Assembly (NCBI RefSeq): GCF_014643595.1
Contig: NZ_BMJT01000007.1
Span: forward strand, 62,001-126,000
Length of the DNA: 64,000 nucleotides
Direction of reading: 5' to 3'
From: Lysinibacillus alkalisoli
GTDB taxonomy: Bacteria; Bacillota; Bacilli; Bacillales_A; Planococcaceae
Positions 10,852 to 21,533 of this stretch are shown here, in pieces. Below the pieces are notes generated by a model. That model worked only from the letters and a program-made list of their open reading frames with translations, ran no database searches and was not told where the DNA came from. A program made the translations under genes and the position numbers. The stretch's first letter is position 1. Each line of letters starts with the position of its first letter.

Positions 10852-12612
10852 TTATTTCACTTTAATGTGTAAATCATCTAATTGAGCTTCTGCCACTGTA
10901 CTTGGTGCACTTGTTAATAAGCAGTTTGCTGTTGCCGTTTTAGGGAAAGCAATGGTGTCACGTAAATTCGTACGCCCTGCTAATAACATGACAAAACGAT
11001 CCAAACCAAAAGCAATACCTGCATGTGGTGGTACTCCATACTCAAATGCTTCTAATAGGAAGCCAAATTGTTCTTTAGCTTCCTCTTCAGAGAAACCAAG
11101 CAATTGGAACATTTTTTCTTGTAAATCACGCTCATAAATACGCAGTGAACCGCCACCTAATTCATAGCCATTTAATACGATGTCATAAGCTTCCGCACGC
11201 ACGCGAGCTGGGTCTGTTTCCATTAAAGCTATATCTTGATCAGTTGGGCGTGTGAAAGGGTGATGGGCTGCTGTATAACGCCCTGCTTTTTCATCATACT
11301 CCAGTAAAGGCCATTCTGTTACCCATAAAAATGCGAACCTTGACTCATCAATTAATTGTAATTCTTTACCTAACTTAAGGCGTAATGCACCTAATGCATC
11401 TGCTACAATATGAGAGTGGTCAGCTACAAATAATAATAAATCGCCAGGTTCAGCTTGCATTGCTTCTATTAATGCCTCACTTGCACCATCGGCAAAGAAT
11501 TTAGCGATAGGTCCGTTCAAACCTTCATCTGTCACTTTTAACCATGCTAAACCTTTAGCACCATATACGCTAGCAAACTCACCTAATGCATCAATATCTT
11601 TGCGTGAGAAGTTAGCTGCGGCACCCTTCACATTAATCCCTTTTACTTCGCCACCATTCTCTACAGCGGAAGCAAATACTTTAAAGGCACTATCTTTTAC
11701 TACATGTGATAATTGCACAAGCTCTAAACCAAAGCGCACATCTGGCTTATCAGAACCAAAGCGGCTCATGGCCTCTTCATATGGCATGCGCTGGAATGGT
11801 ACAGGAATATCTATTCCTTTTACTTCTTTCATCACAGTTTGAATGAGACGTTCATTCATTTCGATAATTTCATCCATTGTTAAAAAACTTGTTTCAATAT
11901 CAACTTGTGTAAATTCTGGTTGACGGTCGGCACGTAAATCTTCATCACGGAAACAGCGGGCAATTTGGAAATATTTTTCAAATCCAGACACCATCAATAA
12001 TTGTTTGAATAATTGTGGTGATTGTGGCAATGCGTAAAATTCTCCGTCATGTACACGTGAAGGCACTAAATAGTCGCGAGCGCCTTCTGGTGTGGATTTC
12101 GTTAAAATTGGTGTTTCGACTTCTAAAAAACCTTCATTTTGTAAGAAATTTCGGATAGCACGTGTCACATCTGAACGCATTTTAAATGTTTCATACATCG
12201 CTGGTCGACGTAAATCAATATAACGATATTTCAAGCGTAACTCTTCTGATACCTCAACGCGGTCTTCAATCGCAAATGGTGGTGTTTTTGCTTCGTTAAT
12301 AATGCTGATATTTTCTGCTAAAACTTCAATTTTGCCTGTAGGTACATTTGCATTAATTTGAGATGCATCACGTAAGACCACATCACCTACAATCTCTAAA
12401 ACATATTCACTACGTACTTTCTCTGCTACTTTTAATGCTTCTGGCGCTGTTTCTGGATTAACCACTACTTGAATAATCCCTTCACGGTCGCGTAAATCAA
12501 TAAAAATCAAACCACCTAAATCTCTACGGCGCTGTACCCAGCCTTTTAATACTACTTTTTGTCCTTGTTCAGCTTCTGTTAATAAGCCACATGCATGCGT
12601 TCGTTTTGCCAT
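10852..12612 (-). CDS. aspS: Aspartyl-tRNA synthetase
   Basis: This is a bacterial-type class II AspRS of 586 residues. It has an N-terminal anticodon-binding OB fold ([19 protein letters not shown]), motif 2 ([18 protein letters not shown]), the GAD insertion and motif 3 ([15 protein letters not shown]). A TTG 18 bases upstream is part of the ribosome-binding site TTGGAGGG, so the ATG at 12612 is the start. Leu-32 lies at the site where E. coli AspRS has Leu-30, a residue linked to discrimination against tRNA-Asn. It is cotranscribed with hisS behind the T-box at 13918-14175. Confidence 0.97.
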   Translation of the reverse strand: MAKRTHACGLLTEAEQGQKVVLKGWVQRRRDLGGLIFIDLRDREGIIQVVVNPETAPEALKVAEKVRSEYVLEIVGDVVLRDASQINANVPTGKIEVLAENISIINEAKTPPFAIEDRVEVSEELRLKYRYIDLRRPAMYETFKMRSDVTRAIRNFLQNEGFLEVETPILTKSTPEGARDYLVPSRVHDGEFYALPQSPQLFKQLLMVSGFEKYFQIARCFRDEDLRADRQPEFTQVDIETSFLTMDEIIEMNERLIQTVMKEVKGIDIPVPFQRMPYEEAMSRFGSDKPDVRFGLELVQLSHVVKDSAFKVFASAVENGGEVKGINVKGAAANFSRKDIDALGEFASVYGAKGLAWLKVTDEGLNGPIAKFFADGASEALIEAMQAEPGDLLLFVADHSHIVADALGALRLKLGKELQLIDESRFAFLWVTEWPLLEYDEKAGRYTAAHHPFTRPTDQDIALMETDPARVRAEAYDIVLNGYELGGGSLRIYERDLQEKMFQLLGFSEEEAKEQFGFLLEAFEYGVPPHAGIAFGLDRFVMLLAGRTNLRDTIAFPKTATANCLLTSAPSTVAEAQLDDLHIKVK

Positions 12613-12632
12613 GTTTATGATTCCCTCCAAAA

Positions 12633-13901
12633 TTATAACTGTGATTGTAAATACGTAACTAATTCGCTAAATATAACTTTTTGTTGCTCGCCAGTTGTCA
12701 TATTTTTTACGGTAGCTGCTTGCTCTTGTAATTCTGTCTCGCCTAGAATGATAACGAATTTAGCATGTTGACGATCTGCTGCTTTCATTTGCGCTTTCAT
12801 TTTGCGATTAACATAATCAATTTCTGTCGCAATATCTTTTGTGCGGAATGTGCTTGTTAATTCCACAGCTTTTACTTTAGCTGCTGCATCCATTGCAATA
12901 ATATAAACATCGAGTTGATTATTTAAATCCAATGTTTTCTGTTCTGCTTCTAGTGCTAACAATAAACGCTCTATACTTAATGCAAAGCCAATACCTGGTG
13001 CATCTGGCCCGCCAAGCTCTGATGTTAAGCCATCATAGCGACCTCCGCCACATAGCGTTGTAATCGCACCAAAACCGCTAGCTGTTGACATAATCTCAAA
13101 TGTGGTGTGGTTGTAATAGTCCAGCCCACGCACAAGATTAGCATCTAACTCATAAGGGATGCTCAACACATCTAAATATTTTTTCACTTCTTCGAAATAG
13201 GCACGTGCCTCATCGGTTAAATAATCTGGCAATGCTGGAGCTGTTGCCATTAGTGGATGCTCATGGTCCTTTTTACAATCCAAAATACGCAATGGATTTT
13301 TGTGTAATCGATTTTGACAGTCTGAACACAATTCATGAATAGAAGGTTCAAAATGCGCAATTAACGCTGAACGGTGACTATCACGTGTGGTTTTATCACC
13401 TAAAGAATTTAACACTAATTTAATATCTGTTAAGCCTACTTTTTCATAAATATCCATAGCTAGTGCAATTACTTCAGCATCAATCGCTGGGTCAGCACTG
13501 CCAATAGCTTCTACGCCAAACTGTACGAACTGACGGTAACGCCCTGCTTGCTGACGCTCATAACGAAACATGGGGCCTATGTATGATAACTTTACAGGTT
13601 GGTCTGGCACGCCAAACATTTTATGCTCAACATAGGCACGTACTACCCCTGCTGTGCCTTCTGGACGTAACGTAAGTGAGCGATCACCTCGGTCTGTAAA
13701 AGTATACATCTCTTTTTGAACAACATCTGTTGTTTCGCCGACAGAGCGTGTAAATAATTCTGTGTTTTCAAATATTGGTGTACGAATTTCATCATAACGG
13801 TATACGCGACATAACTCACGAATAACCTCTTCTACTCGCTGCCATTTTGCTGATTCCCCTGGCAAGATGTCTTGTGTGCCACGTGGTACTTTAAAGTTCA
13901 T
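12633..13901 (-). CDS. hisS: Histidyl-tRNA synthetase
   Basis: This is a class II HisRS of 422 residues beginning [16 protein letters not shown]. Motif 2 ([14 protein letters not shown]) and the HisA motif [15 protein letters not shown] are present. It is the first gene of the hisS-aspS operon, with aspS 20 bp downstream. Expression is expected to depend on the upstream T-box. The ribosome-binding site is AAGGAGG. Confidence 0.97.
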   Translation of the reverse strand: MNFKVPRGTQDILPGESAKWQRVEEVIRELCRVYRYDEIRTPIFENTELFTRSVGETTDVVQKEMYTFTDRGDRSLTLRPEGTAGVVRAYVEHKMFGVPDQPVKLSYIGPMFRYERQQAGRYRQFVQFGVEAIGSADPAIDAEVIALAMDIYEKVGLTDIKLVLNSLGDKTTRDSHRSALIAHFEPSIHELCSDCQNRLHKNPLRILDCKKDHEHPLMATAPALPDYLTDEARAYFEEVKKYLDVLSIPYELDANLVRGLDYYNHTTFEIMSTASGFGAITTLCGGGRYDGLTSELGGPDAPGIGFALSIERLLLALEAEQKTLDLNNQLDVYIIAMDAAAKVKAVELTSTFRTKDIATEIDYVNRKMKAQMKAADRQHAKFVIILGETELQEQAATVKNMTTGEQQKVIFSELVTYLQSQL

Positions 13902-13917
13902 ATTAACTCCTCCTTAA

Positions 13918-14175
13918 TAAAAAAAGCTCTCATCCCTTGCATATGCAAGGGACGAGAGCTGTTGCTTCCGCGGTTCCACCCTAGTTGACAATAGTATTGT
14001 CCACCTCAAACGACATAACGGGTCGTGACCGTCTTTAACTACTGCTACTTCATTAAAGAACCTCCTGAGTGTTGTTCACTATACATATTGCGAAAAAGAT
14101 TTCAGCCTTTGTCTTCTTCTCTCTGACCAATAGTGGTATCGCTACTTGCTCAATCATAAGTGTTTGCTATAGATA
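13918..14175 (-). promoter_or_regulatory. T-box leader of hisS-aspS, specifier AAC overlapping CAC
   Basis: The antiterminator T-box AGGGTGGAACCGCG lies at 13969-13982. The competing terminator (AGCTCTC arms, 13925-13960, then seven T) ends just before hisS. In Stem I the 5' arm CCACTAT pairs with ATAGTG, and an AGTA loop-E motif faces the 3' loop. That loop reads GAAC-AAC-A before CTC. Compared with the valS leader in this window (GAAG-GTA-G), the specifier is AAC (14071-14073), an Asn codon. The next bases make an overlapping CAC, a His codon (14069-14071). The variable base of the NCCA-binding bulge is A. Confidence 0.92.
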
Positions 14176-14181
14176 CACTAC

Positions 14182-14210
14182 ATCTTAATCACTTACTTAC
14201 ATAATGTCAA
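14182..14210 (-). promoter_or_regulatory. Sigma-A promoter of the hisS-aspS operon
   Basis: A consensus TTGACA (14205-14210) and TAAGAT (14182-14187) on the minus strand are 17 bp apart, giving a start near 14175, at the 5' end of the T-box. Confidence 0.85.
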
Positions 14211-14300
14211 CTCTTTTCTAAATACTTTTTATCTCGAAGTTATTTCGCACCTTATTTAGGGAATATGATAAAATGTTATCAAAATGAATAGGAGGCTAAC

Positions 14301-15830
14301 ATGTATAAACAATTTTATAAATGGCAAGCTTGGGGCATTATGGTTGCATTATTCATTACGTTCTTCCCTCCTAGCCATATGCCTACTGTTCAAGCTGCAA
14401 ATGCTGATTTAACAGTAGGTAGTGCTGATACAAACTTACGTGAAGGTCCTGGGTTATCGTATCCTGTAATTACAACAGTTAAGAGTGGTACACCTTTGAC
14501 TACTATTGCAGTTGAAGGCGATTGGATTAAAGTTCAGACAGACCAATATGAAGGTTGGCTCGCTAACTGGCTCGTTAAGCCTGCTGATGATACGAGTAAA
14601 GCTTCACCTAAAATCGTAGTATCTCAAGCAGATCGCTTAAATGTACGTTTAGAACCTAATTTTTCAGCAACTATTATGGCACAAATGTATACAGGTGACC
14701 AAGCTACTGCCTTAAAGGAACAAGATGGATGGATACAAATTAAATGGAATGAGCAAATTGGCTGGGTATCCAAAGATTATGTTGCATTAAAAGATGCGAA
14801 CAAAAGTGCTCAAAAAGTGTCCACAAATGATGTCTTTACTGTTCAAGTTGAAGCCTTACGCATTAGAAGTGAGGCAAGTTTAAATGGGGCTGAGCTAGGT
14901 ACTGCCCAATTTGGCGAACAATTTGCTGTCATTCAAAGACATGATAACTGGGTAGAAATTGCTTATGGCGAAGGTTCTGCATATTTATACAGTTTTTACG
15001 GTTCCTTTTCAGACCAACAAACGAGTCAGGAAACCGCTTATCAAAAAGTCACCGTCATTTATAACAACACTAATGTACGAACTGAAGCGTCTACCAATAG
15101 TACAATTTTGACAAGTGTAGATGCTGGTGAACAATACCCTATTGTTGGCGCTGCTGGCGACTGGTATGAAATTCAAATGACAGATGGCTCTAACGGTTAT
15201 ATTGCCAATTGGATTGTGTCAACAGAACAACAGCCACAAACGACCAGAACAGCAAATGAGCCTATCAAATCTCACAGTTCAGGTCAAAAAGGGGTACTAA
15301 GTGGAAAAACGATCGTTATTGATGCTGGGCATGGTGGTGAAGATAGAGGTACGACAGGGTACCGAGGCACAGATGAAAAAGACGTGACCTTAAAAACAGC
15401 AACTTTATTATCGCAAAAATTACAGGCAGCAGGTGCTACCGTTGTTATGACGCGTGAGAGTGATGAATATGTTACGTTGCGTAAACGTGTGAGCATTGCG
15501 CATCAAACGAGTGCTGATGCTTTCATTAGTCTTCATTATGATGCGAATGAAAATAATGCAATCACAGGCTCTACCACGTATTACTTTAATGATAATCAAT
15601 ACAACTTAGCCAAAACCATACATGACAATTTAACACCTAAAACGAATTTAGTAGATCGTGGTGTGCAACCTGGTAATTATTATGTCGTACGTGAAAATCG
15701 CCAAGAAGCTGTATTAATTGAACTAGGCTTTTTAACAAACCCTGCTGAAGAACAATATATTACATCTGCTCAATTTAGAGAACAGGCTACACTAGGCATT
15801 TATAATGGTATCTTGCAATATTTCAAGTGA
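14301..15830 (+). CDS. yrvJ: Secreted N-acetylmuramoyl-L-alanine amidase with SH3b repeats (YrvJ-like)
   Basis: This cell-wall hydrolase of 509 residues starts with a signal peptide (hydrophobic core IMVALFITFF, cleavage probably after VQAANA). Four bacterial SH3 domains follow at about 38-98, 105-167, 178-236 and 250-308, each with an LNVR/LRIRSEAS-type start. The Amidase_3 domain (about 335-508) has zinc-binding VIDAGHGGEDRG, later SLHYDAN and the glutamate in VLIELGFLTN. It lies between hisS and dtd, the position of yrvJ in B. subtilis. The ribosome-binding site is AGGAGG. Its promoter must lie in 14211-14290, back to back with that of hisS. Confidence 0.94.
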   Translation: MYKQFYKWQAWGIMVALFITFFPPSHMPTVQAANADLTVGSADTNLREGPGLSYPVITTVKSGTPLTTIAVEGDWIKVQTDQYEGWLANWLVKPADDTSKASPKIVVSQADRLNVRLEPNFSATIMAQMYTGDQATALKEQDGWIQIKWNEQIGWVSKDYVALKDANKSAQKVSTNDVFTVQVEALRIRSEASLNGAELGTAQFGEQFAVIQRHDNWVEIAYGEGSAYLYSFYGSFSDQQTSQETAYQKVTVIYNNTNVRTEASTNSTILTSVDAGEQYPIVGAAGDWYEIQMTDGSNGYIANWIVSTEQQPQTTRTANEPIKSHSSGQKGVLSGKTIVIDAGHGGEDRGTTGYRGTDEKDVTLKTATLLSQKLQAAGATVVMTRESDEYVTLRKRVSIAHQTSADAFISLHYDANENNAITGSTTYYFNDNQYNLAKTIHDNLTPKTNLVDRGVQPGNYYVVRENRQEAVLIELGFLTNPAEEQYITSAQFREQATLGIYNGILQYFK

Positions 15831-15856
15831 AATACTATATCACTCACTTAACAAAG

Positions 15857-15896
15857 AAAAAGTGGTAGAGGGAAAATACCCTTCTACCACTTTTTT
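15857..15896. terminator. Bidirectional terminator between the amidase gene and dtd
   Basis: AAAGTGGTAGAGGG pairs with CCCTTCTACCACTTT, with A- and T-runs on both flanks. The genes are convergent. Confidence 0.9.
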
Positions 15897-15948
15897 AACC
15901 CATTTCAGAAAAAAGCAACACTGTATGCGCTATACATGTATAATAACG

Positions 15949-16395
15949 TCAACGATTTTTCGTATCTAAAATAATGGTGACAGGCCCATCATTAACAAGG
16001 GTAACATCCATCATAGCACCAAACACACCTGTCTCAACTTGCAAACCATGTGCACGCAGCGCGTCATTAAATGACTCCCACATTGGCTTTGCAATTGCTG
16101 GTGGAGCTGCTTGAATAAAGCTTGGTCTGTTGCCTTTCTTTGTATCTGCATACAAGGTAAATTGTGAAATCGATAAAATTTGGCCTTGTACGGCATCTAT
16201 GGCTAAATTCATTTTTCCTTCTGCGTCTTCAAAAAGACGCATAGCAGCAATTTTGCGAGCAGCATATGTGACATCGTCTGTCGTATCGTCTGCTGTAATG
16301 CCCACTAATAATACATAACCTTTAGTAATAGCACCTTTAACTTCACCATTAACCGCTACAGAAGCGGCCTTACTGCGCTGTAATACTACTTTCAT
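15949..16395 (-). CDS. dtd: D-aminoacyl-tRNA deacylase
   Basis: DTD removes D-amino acids and glycine mischarged on tRNA. The family motif SQFTLYAD and the C-terminal [10 protein letters not shown] are present, and the length of 148 residues is standard. It is 20 bp downstream of rel in one operon, as in most Firmicutes. Confidence 0.96.
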   Translation of the reverse strand: MKVVLQRSKAASVAVNGEVKGAITKGYVLLVGITADDTTDDVTYAARKIAAMRLFEDAEGKMNLAIDAVQGQILSISQFTLYADTKKGNRPSFIQAAPPAIAKPMWESFNDALRAHGLQVETGVFGAMMDVTLVNDGPVTIILDTKNR

Positions 16396-16415
16396 TACGT
16401 CTAAGCCTCTTTCTA

Positions 16416-18605
16416 TTAATTAATGACACGTTGTACGGTATAAATATCAGGAATTTGCTTAATTTTCTCTACAACGCGTTGTAAATGTGCAGTATCCGCA
16501 ATCGCTATTTTCAAATGCATAGTAGCTAGTTTTTCGCGATCTGCTTTACCACTTACCGCCAATATATTAGTTTTGGCATCACTTACGGTATGCATGACTT
16601 CATTTAAAATACCTGGACGGTCAAATGCTGATATTTCAATATCGACAGGATATTCTTTACGTGTTGGCACTTCCTCTTGCCATGAAACATCAATCAAACG
16701 CTCTTGTTCTTCATGTGAGACATTTGGGCAGTCTGCACGGTGAACAGATACACCTCGTCCTTTTGTAATAAAGCCAACAATCTCGTCACCTGGCACAGGC
16801 GTACAACAACGTGAAAGTCGAATCAACATATTATCAATGCCTTTAACCACAACACCTGATTCTGTTGTTTTTGGCGACGTAGGATTTTTCATTTTCTTTT
16901 CGATTTTTTCTAATGCTTCTTCTTGTTCTCGTTCTTTACGAATTTTTTCCGCTAAGCGATTAACAACTTGTAATGCTGTAATCCCATTAACCCCAACGGC
17001 TGCATATAAGTCATCTGCATTAGTATAATTTAATTTTTCACATACACGTTTAATATTTTCATTAGATAGGACTTCTTTATGGTCATAGTCTTGTGCTTTA
17101 ATTTCTTTTTCAACCATATCCTTACCTTTTTCAATGCTTTCTTCACGCACATGCTTTTTAAAATATTGTTTAATTTTATTTTTTGCTTGTGAGGATTGTG
17201 CAATTTTAACCCAATCTCTACTTGGCCCAAATGACTGTTTAGAGGTTAAAATCTCAATAATATCGCCCGTTTTTAATGGGGTATCTAGCGGTACCATCTT
17301 CCCATTTACTTTAGCCCCAATTGTACGGTTACCCACCTCGGAGTGAACACGGTAGGCAAAGTCGATTGGCACTGAGCCTGCTGGTAATTCAATCACATCA
17401 CCATTTGGGGTAAAGACGTAAACCATGTCTGAGAATAAGTCAAATTTTAAAGACTCCATAAACTCTTCTGCGTTAGAAGATTCATTTTGGAACTCTAATA
17501 TTTCACGGAACCATGTTAACTTTTGATCTACATTCTCTTTATCAGATTCTACTTTTTTACCTTCTTTATATGCCCAGTGAGCGGCAATCCCGTACTCCGC
17601 AATACGGTGCATCTCTTTCGTCCGAATTTGAACTTCTAATGGGTCACCATAAGGTCCAATGACAGTAGTGTGTAGCGATTGATAAAGATTTTGTTTGGGC
17701 ATCGCAATATAATCTTTAAAGCGACCTGGCATTGGCTTCCATAAGGTATGCACAATACCTAACACCGCATAACAATCCTTAATGCTATCTACTAAAATAC
17801 GCACGGCTAATAAATCATAAATTTCATTAAATTGTTTTTCCTGTAACACCATTTTGCGATAAATGCTATAAATATGTTTTGGACGACCATAAATATCAGC
17901 ATCAATAGCCACTTCCGCTAACTGTGACTTAATCTCATCAACAATATTATCTAAATAGGCTTCTCGTTCATTACGTTTCTTTTTCATTAAACTCACAATG
18001 CGGTAGTATTGTTGCGGATTCAAATAACGTAGCGCTGTATCTTCTAATTCCCATTTTACGGTTGATATCCCTAAACGATGTGCAAGTGGTGCAAAGATCT
18101 CTAACGTTTCTTTAGAGATGCGACGTTGTTTTTCAGCGGGTAAATGTTTTAATGTACGCATATTATGTAAGCGGTCTGCTAACTTAATTAAAATAACACG
18201 TATATCTTGAGCCATAGCAATGAACATTTTTCGGTGATTTTCGGCTTGTTGCTCTTCTTTAGATAAATATTTTATTTTACCTAACTTTGTTACGCCATCA
18301 ACTAACAATGCTACCTCCTCACCAAAAGTAGCCACTAAATCGTCCCTCGTAACCTCCGTATCTTCAACAACATCATGCAAAAAACCTGCAGCCACTGTTG
18401 CTGGGTCCATCTCTAAGTCAGCTAAAATACCTGCGACTTGTACAGGGTGAATGATGTATGGTTCACCAGAGCTACGAAATTGCTCTTTATGGGCATCTCT
18501 TGCCACTTCATATGCCTTTTCCACAAATGCTACATTTTCTTCATTCATATAATTTCGAACTTTTGTAAACACATCTTCTGGTGTCATTATTTGCTCTTTT
18601 GCCAT
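16416..18605 (-). CDS. rel: Bifunctional (p)ppGpp synthetase/hydrolase Rel
   Basis: Rel makes and degrades the stringent alarmone. The HD hydrolase domain (about 30-180) has FLHDVVEDT and KLADRLHNM. The synthetase domain (about 240-350) has [10 protein letters not shown] and [15 protein letters not shown] (about 395-455), the Zn-finger-like [10 protein letters not shown] and a C-terminal ACT domain follow. At 729 residues with an intact HD pair it is the bifunctional Firmicutes type. A terminator separates it from apt, so its promoter probably lies in 18606-18732. Confidence 0.97.
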   Translation of the reverse strand: MAKEQIMTPEDVFTKVRNYMNEENVAFVEKAYEVARDAHKEQFRSSGEPYIIHPVQVAGILADLEMDPATVAAGFLHDVVEDTEVTRDDLVATFGEEVALLVDGVTKLGKIKYLSKEEQQAENHRKMFIAMAQDIRVILIKLADRLHNMRTLKHLPAEKQRRISKETLEIFAPLAHRLGISTVKWELEDTALRYLNPQQYYRIVSLMKKKRNEREAYLDNIVDEIKSQLAEVAIDADIYGRPKHIYSIYRKMVLQEKQFNEIYDLLAVRILVDSIKDCYAVLGIVHTLWKPMPGRFKDYIAMPKQNLYQSLHTTVIGPYGDPLEVQIRTKEMHRIAEYGIAAHWAYKEGKKVESDKENVDQKLTWFREILEFQNESSNAEEFMESLKFDLFSDMVYVFTPNGDVIELPAGSVPIDFAYRVHSEVGNRTIGAKVNGKMVPLDTPLKTGDIIEILTSKQSFGPSRDWVKIAQSSQAKNKIKQYFKKHVREESIEKGKDMVEKEIKAQDYDHKEVLSNENIKRVCEKLNYTNADDLYAAVGVNGITALQVVNRLAEKIRKEREQEEALEKIEKKMKNPTSPKTTESGVVVKGIDNMLIRLSRCCTPVPGDEIVGFITKGRGVSVHRADCPNVSHEEQERLIDVSWQEEVPTRKEYPVDIEISAFDRPGILNEVMHTVSDAKTNILAVSGKADREKLATMHLKIAIADTAHLQRVVEKIKQIPDIYTVQRVIN

Positions 18606-18732
18606 ATCAATTCACCTTGTTCTCTCAGTATTTTCAGATTTATCGTTACAGTACATTGTATAGAAAAGCATGGGACATTGTAAAGGGGAGCGTAACAATT
18701 CCATTGGTTTCATTTGTCAATTTTACGAAATA

Positions 18733-18774
18733 AAATAAAAACAGATGATAGTAAGGAAACATGCCATCATCTGC
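18733..18774 (-). terminator. Terminator of the recJ-apt unit
   Basis: CAGATGAT and ATCATCTG arms on the minus strand are followed by TTTTTATTTTAT, just after the apt stop. Confidence 0.85.
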
Positions 18775-18790
18775 TTTTTACATTTATAAA

Positions 18791-19309
18791 TTATACATCA
18801 TATTGAATAAGCGTTTTCACATCATAATCGCCAATTTTATCGCGACCATGCAATTCTTCTAACTCAATTAAAAAGGCGCATCCTACAACAATACCCCCCA
18901 TAGATTCTATGAGACGAATCGTTGCCTCTACTGTGCCACCAGTAGCTAATAAGTCATCCACAATCATAACCTTCTGCCCTGGCTTAACAGCATCTTTATG
19001 CATAGTTAGTACATCTTTGCCATATTCTAAACCATATTCTGCACGTACAACTTCACGAGGTAGCTTGCCTTCTTTACGTACAGGCGCAAAGCCAATCTCT
19101 AATGCGTAGGCTACTGGACAACCCATAATAAAGCCACGAGCCTCAGGACCAACAATTAACTCAGCGCCCTTTTCTTGTGCATAGCTTACAATTTGATCAG
19201 TTGCATATTTATAAGCAGGGCCATTATCCATAATGGTTGTAATATCTTTAAAACTAATGCCTTCTTTCGGCCATCCATCAACAATCGTAATATACTCTTT
19301 CAAATTCAT
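18791..19309 (-). CDS. apt: Adenine phosphoribosyltransferase
   Basis: Apt salvages adenine to AMP using PRPP. The PRPP loop is [15 protein letters not shown] and the base-binding region includes [10 protein letters not shown]. It has 172 residues. It is 32 bp downstream of recJ, the usual Firmicutes pair. The ribosome-binding site is GGGAGG. Confidence 0.97.
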   Translation of the reverse strand: MNLKEYITIVDGWPKEGISFKDITTIMDNGPAYKYATDQIVSYAQEKGAELIVGPEARGFIMGCPVAYALEIGFAPVRKEGKLPREVVRAEYGLEYGKDVLTMHKDAVKPGQKVMIVDDLLATGGTVEATIRLIESMGGIVVGCAFLIELEELHGRDKIGDYDVKTLIQYDV

Positions 19310-19341
19310 TTCTTTGTTCCTCCCTAAGAAACATCACTCTT

Positions 19342-21368
19342 TTAGTAAACGTTGTCATCAAACCATTGTTTTAATGCTGCATATGGTGCATAAACAAATT
19401 GTTGCTCTAATGCGATTTGTGTCAAGCGTTGTTGGTACGACGGTGCTTGTTCTAATGGTGTTTTTATTGCACCTGTTACAACCGTAGTCAGTCCATTGTC
19501 TATTTTAACAAAACCAAGTTCAAAAAACACCTTTGTCATAAATTTAATTGTGTCAACTTGCCATCCCATATGTGTCGCAAGCTGTGTCATATGCTGTTTC
19601 AGGGCAAAGTTTGGTCTTTTATTTAAAAATTTATAATACCAAGCAAATTGTTCTCTCGTTGGCAAGGCATTAAAATACGTATCTTTTGGCGCATGGAAAT
19701 GTGCATATACCTTTTTAGGTTGTAAACGTTGTAAACAAGTAATTAATGCTTCTTCAGAAGGTGGCACATCCAATAATACAACAGCCTCCGCCTCATGCAC
19801 CTGTTCCGCTAATTGTAGGTCCATCGACAATAATGTATCAAAATAGTGCAATGTCGTCTCATGAAAGGCAATACCTATACTATTTGCAGCTACAGTCGAG
19901 GCCCAGCGTGCTGTTTGTGTAATCCCTCGAACATCAAAAAGTTGCCACGTATTAATTTGAATGTCACGCAACAAAAACTGGGGCTTTTTACGTCCCTGCC
20001 ATTCATTAATTTGCAAGTCACCTACAAGTGAAATAGGTGTTTGATAAGTAATTTCATCATAGTAATGTGCATTATTAAAGCCAATGGTATCTAAGGTTTG
20101 CCCATTGCTTTCTAATGTCATCTTTAAATGCTTTTGATGTTGACCAATTTTGCGCATATCAGCTACAACTGCTTTCTCTAAAGCGTATGTTGGTTTTGGA
20201 AAAGCTGTACCAAACGGTGCTAACATACGTACTTGCTCAATCGCTTCAATCGTGATGTCATCAATGGTCAATGCAATATCAATATGGATTACGGGTGTTA
20301 GTTGCTCTTCTGTTAAACTTTGAGCTTGCTCATTTAAATGTGTAAATAAGGTCTCTACATTTTCAGCGGGCAATGTCATCCCTGCTGCCATAGGATGCCC
20401 ACCAAAATGTGTAAGTAATGCCGCATTTTTTGCTAACGCTTCGTATAAGTTAAAACCTGCTATGCTACGTGCTGAACCTTTAGCTGTCTGTTTAGCTTCG
20501 TCAATACCGAGTACAATTGTGGGTTTATAAAATCGCTCTACTAATCGAGAGGCAACAATCCCGACAACACCTGCATTCCAGTCTTCTCCTGTAACTACAA
20601 GTACACGTGCTTGTTGCAGCCTTTCTTCTGCTTCAACCTGTGCGATAGCCTCATCTGTAATACGTTGTACAATTGCCTTACGTTCCTGATTACAATCATC
20701 CAATAAGTGAGCTAAATGCTTTGCTTCTTCCAAGCTTTCACTTAACAAAAAGTCAACACCTGGCACTGCATCTTGTAGCCGACCAACAGCATTTAAACGA
20801 GGTGCAAATTGAAAGCCTAACGTATCTTCATCAATTTTACTTTGTTCAACTTGTGCCACTTCACAAAATGCTCGTAACCAATACGCATCACTTTGCTGTA
20901 ATTGTTCTAATCCTTGTTTAACAAGCGTCCTATTCTCATCCACTAATGGTACTAAATCGGCTACTGTACCAAGTGCTACTAGCGCAACGAGATGTGTTGG
21001 AAAAACCTTATACAAAGCATGTGCTAATTTAAATGAAACACCAACACCTGCTAGCTCGCCAAATGGATAATGCCCTTCTGGTATACGTGGATGTAATATG
21101 ACATCTGCATCTGGTAATGCCTCTCCTGGTTCATGATGGTCAGTAATAATTACTTTTAAGCCTAATTCTTTTGCCACCTTTACCTCTTGAACACCAGCAA
21201 TCCCATTATCTACTGTAATTAATAATGAAACACCATCCGCATAAGCCTCTCTAAACAACTGTTCATTCGGGCCATAGCCATGGATAAAGCGATTAGGTAT
21301 AACGTAATCTACTTCTGCACCTTGATCACGTAAAGCGCTGACTAATACCGTTGTACTTGTAATACCAT
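19342..21368 (-). CDS. recJ: RecJ single-strand exonuclease, 3' exon (residues 88-762)
   Basis: This is the main part of RecJ, a 5'-3' single-strand DNA exonuclease of recombination and mismatch repair. It begins within motif I: the AT of a split GAT codon, then GITSTTVLVSAL. DHH motif III is IITDHHEPG, the DHHA1 domain contains FGGHPMAAGMTL, and the OB fold and a Bacillus-type C-terminal domain follow. The visible upstream part of this frame (to 21414) is intron sequence, not protein. Joined to 24165-24426 it gives 2289 nt, exactly 763 codons, close to the 786 residues of B. subtilis RecJ. No normal start precedes this exon, so RecJ should require splicing. Confidence 0.95.
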
Positions 21369-21417
21369 ATAGTGATAGGTAAACCTTTGAAGTTATCTCC
21401 AGCTTTTCCCCCACTTC

Positions 21418-21451
21418 ACACCGTGCGTGAGACTTTCACCTCACACGGCGT
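21418..21451 (-). ncRNA. Group II intron domain V
   Basis: This is a 34-nt hairpin with arms ACGCCGTGTGAGGT and TCTCACGCACGGTGT-like pairing and a GAAA tetraloop. The catalytic triad reads CGC rather than AGC. Domain VI follows and ends at the 3' splice site at 21369. Confidence 0.85.
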
Positions 21452-21533
21452 TCCATCGAAAACGTTCAAAACTTTTGTAATCTACATAACTTAACACAAT
21501 TCACGTATACTGTTTAACTTCTAAATGTCCAAA

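Noticed and set aside
21369-21414. Apparent recJ start (MGEKLEITSKVYLSLY) upstream of the 3' exon
   Set aside because: These residues are read from intron domain VI. The conserved motif I shows that the true upstream coding sequence is the exon at 24165-24426.
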